From Rubrivivax sp. (GTDB lineage: Bacteria; Pseudomonadota; Gammaproteobacteria; Burkholderiales; Burkholderiaceae_C), in NCBI GenBank assembly GCA_004210455.1, contig SEFA01000018.1, positions 1 through 64,000 of the forward strand: a stretch of DNA of 64,000 nt. Reading direction: 5' to 3'. Of the stretch, positions 62,447 to 64,000 are shown piece by piece. The first letter of the stretch is position 1. Each line of letters opens with the position of its first letter. The notes under the pieces were generated by a model. That model did not search any database. It was not told where the DNA came from and saw only the letters and a list, made by a program, of their open reading frames with translations. Both the position numbers and the translations under genes were made by a program.

Positions 62447-63589
62447 ATGAAGACGCCCGCCCCCGTTTCACGGAACCCACCCGACGCGCACAACGCGCAC
62501 AACGCGCACAACGCGCACAACGCGCAGTACGCCTGCTTCGACCTGCTCGCGACCCTGGTCGCCGTGGTCCGCGCTGACGGCACCTGCGAGTTCGCCAACA
62601 CGGCCGTCGAGACGCTGTTCAACCTGCCGCGACGCGCGGTCCAGGGCAGCAACCTGCTCGAATGGTTCATCGACACCGGCCGTGTCGTCGAAGCGCTCGA
62701 GGAGGTGAGCCGCAACGCGTTCTCGAGTTCGCGATTCGACGCGACCATCCGCCGTGGTCCGCGCACGCATGACGACCTGCTGCCGGTGCACGTGATCGTC
62801 AGCCAGACCGACGATCCGCAGCGGCTGGTGATCGAGCTGATCGAGAACGCGCAGCAGACGCGCCAGGACCGCGAGGAGCGCAACCTCGACCAGGTCCACG
62901 CGACCAAGGAATTGACGCGCAACCTCGCGCACGAGATCAAGAATCCGCTGGGCGGCATCCGCGGCGCGGCGCAGCTGCTGGCGCTGGAGCTGCAGCCGAC
63001 CGACCTGTGGCCGGAGCTCGAGGAGTACACCGAGGTCATCATCCACGAGGCCGACCGGCTGCAGTCGCTGGTGGACCGGCTGCTCGCGCCGCACCGGCGC
63101 GCGCAGGTGGTGGGCGACGTCAACATCCACGAGGTCTGCGAGCGGGTGCGCTCGCTGGTGCTGGCGCAGTACCCGCGCGGGCTGACGATGATCCGCGACT
63201 ACGACATCTCGCTGCCCGATTTCCGGGGCGATCGCGAGCAGCTGATCCAGGCGGTGCTCAACATCGTCCAGAACGCCGCGCAGGCGCTGCATGAGCGTAT
63301 CCATGCGGGCGATGCCTTCATCGCCCTGCGCACACGCGTGGCCCGGCAGGTGACCATCGGCAAGCAGCGGTGGCGCTTGGCATTGGAATTGCATATCGAA
63401 GACAACGGCCCGGGCGTGCCCGAAGAGATCAAGGACCGCATCTTCTTTCCGCTGGTATCAGGGAGGGATGGCGGTTCCGGTCTCGGGCTGACGCTGGCGC
63501 AGACGATCGCCCAACAGCACCAGGGGATGATCGATTGCGACAGCCAGCCGGGTCGGACCGATTTCCGAATCACCCTGCCTTTGCCTTGA
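62447..63589 (+). CDS. ntrB: Nitrogen-regulation sensor kinase NtrB
   Basis: A 380-residue cytoplasmic histidine kinase/phosphatase that sets NtrC phosphorylation according to PII. The N-terminal PAS domain is at about residues 28-130, the HisKA at about 145-210 with phospho-acceptor His162 in RNLAHEIKNPLGG, and the HATPase has IVQNAAQAL, EDNGPGVPEE and GGSGLGLTLAQ. There is no transmembrane segment, as expected. The first 27 residues are unusual: four HNA tripeptides from a 9-base tandem repeat. ntrC follows 42 bases later. Confidence 0.95.
   Translation: MKTPAPVSRNPPDAHNAHNAHNAHNAQYACFDLLATLVAVVRADGTCEFANTAVETLFNLPRRAVQGSNLLEWFIDTGRVVEALEEVSRNAFSSSRFDATIRRGPRTHDDLLPVHVIVSQTDDPQRLVIELIENAQQTRQDREERNLDQVHATKELTRNLAHEIKNPLGGIRGAAQLLALELQPTDLWPELEEYTEVIIHEADRLQSLVDRLLAPHRRAQVVGDVNIHEVCERVRSLVLAQYPRGLTMIRDYDISLPDFRGDREQLIQAVLNIVQNAAQALHERIHAGDAFIALRTRVARQVTIGKQRWRLALELHIEDNGPGVPEEIKDRIFFPLVSGRDGGSGLGLTLAQTIAQQHQGMIDCDSQPGRTDFRITLPLP
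62486..62521 (+). repeat. 9-bp tandem repeat in the 5' end of ntrB
   Basis: Four exact copies of GCGCACAAC followed by a partial fifth (GCGCAGTAC). They encode AHN/HNA tripeptides before the PAS domain. The unit is a multiple of three, so copy-number change keeps the frame. Confidence 0.9.
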
Positions 63590-63631
63590 GCCGCGGCCAC
63601 AAGCCGACAACAAGGGAAAGGGGAGCCATAG

Positions 63632-64000
63632 ATGAAGTCGATCTGGATTGTTGACGACGACCATTCCATCCGTTTTGTTCTCGAGAAGGCGTTGACGCGC
63701 GAGGGGCTGCCGGTGCGCAGCTTCAGCCAGACCCGCGAGGTGCTGGCCGCGCTGGAGGAGGACACGCCGCAGGTGCTGGTGTCGGACATCCGCATGCCGG
63801 GCGGTTCGGGCCTGGAGCTGCTGAGCACGATCAAGAAGCAGCTGCCGGGACTGCCGGTGATCATCATGACGGCCTACTCGGACCTGGACAGCGCGGTGAG
63901 CGCCTTCCAGGGCGGGGCCTTCGAATACCTGCCCAAGCCCTTCGACCTGCCGCGCGCGGTGGAGCTGATCCGGCGCGCGCAGGAGGAGAGCCAGCGCGAG
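63632..64000 (+). CDS. ntrC: Nitrogen-regulation response regulator NtrC (5' part)
   Basis: Only the first 123 codons are in the window, and the frame runs off its end. They form the receiver domain: acidic residues VDDD near 8-10, phospho-acceptor Asp52 in LVSDIRMPGG, Thr in IIMTAYSD and Lys in LPKPFDLPRA. The AAA+ and Fis domains must lie beyond. NtrC activates sigma-54 promoters such as that of glnA. GGGAG precedes the ATG. Confidence 0.95.
   Translation, partial: MKSIWIVDDDHSIRFVLEKALTREGLPVRSFSQTREVLAALEEDTPQVLVSDIRMPGGSGLELLSTIKKQLPGLPVIIMTAYSDLDSAVSAFQGGAFEYLPKPFDLPRAVELIRRAQEESQRE

Noticed and set aside
62486-62521. Short CRISPR-like repeat array
   Set aside because: The units are contiguous 9-base copies without spacers and lie inside ntrB. 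It is a coding tandem repeat.

Overview
The window is a 64 kb chromosomal segment of a GC-rich (roughly two thirds G+C) betaproteobacterium of the Burkholderiales. The Rubrivivax/Roseateles/Leptothrix group is my best guess. The signs are a three-gene PDH cluster whose E3 carries its own lipoyl domain, a pgeF-phaC-phaA-phaB polyhydroxybutyrate block, the glnA-ntrB-ntrC order, and the 5S rRNA sequence. Almost everything is chromosomal housekeeping. I see no insertion sequence, prophage or CRISPR array.

Layout. 1-160: the 5S rRNA end of an rRNA operon and its terminator. 0.4-8.8 kb: an alpha-2-macroglobulin-like protein translationally coupled to PBP1C, then a small exported protein. 9-11.6 kb: a large soluble-looking protein with a CheW domain. 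11.6-16.7 kb: a GNAT acetyltransferase, a small SET-domain protein, a UPF0149 protein and alaS. 16.9-21.6 kb: gabD, a LysR regulator divergent from an MFS exporter, and an aldo/keto reductase. 21.7-26.8 kb: a PilZ protein, tRNA-Gly(CCC), a two-gene cassette that looks like a pore-forming effector with a polytopic membrane immunity protein, a second MFS exporter and lpxO. 26.8-31.4 kb: a YgiD-type dioxygenase, an FtsX-type permease and folD.

31.4-42.3 kb: a PAS histidine kinase/FixJ-type regulator pair divergent from aceE-aceF-lpdA and an ornithine-cyclodeaminase-family gene, ending in a 25-bp perfect inverted repeat. 42.4-46.8 kb: an HDOD protein, the LapG/LapD c-di-GMP adhesion switch and a ParE-type toxin-antitoxin pair. 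46.8-53.2 kb: NUDIX, maiA, pgeF, a small membrane protein and phaC-phaA-phaB. 53.2-59.9 kb: an IclR regulator, an AIM24 protein and a tightly packed five-gene envelope-type cluster. 60-64 kb: glnA, a small exported protein, ntrB and the start of ntrC, which is cut by the window edge.

Themes. Carbon and nitrogen control meet here. PDH makes acetyl-CoA, PhaA/PhaB/PhaC store it as PHB, and GlnA/NtrB/NtrC sense nitrogen. Good matches to the sigma-54 -24/-12 consensus lie directly upstream of both glnA and phaC. The second is unexpected and may tie PHB synthesis to sigma-54. Three c-di-GMP or signalling proteins (PilZ, LapD, HDOD) suggest regulated surface attachment. The strongest candidate for an undescribed system is the coupled effector/immunity-like pair at 22531-24485 beside tRNA-Gly.
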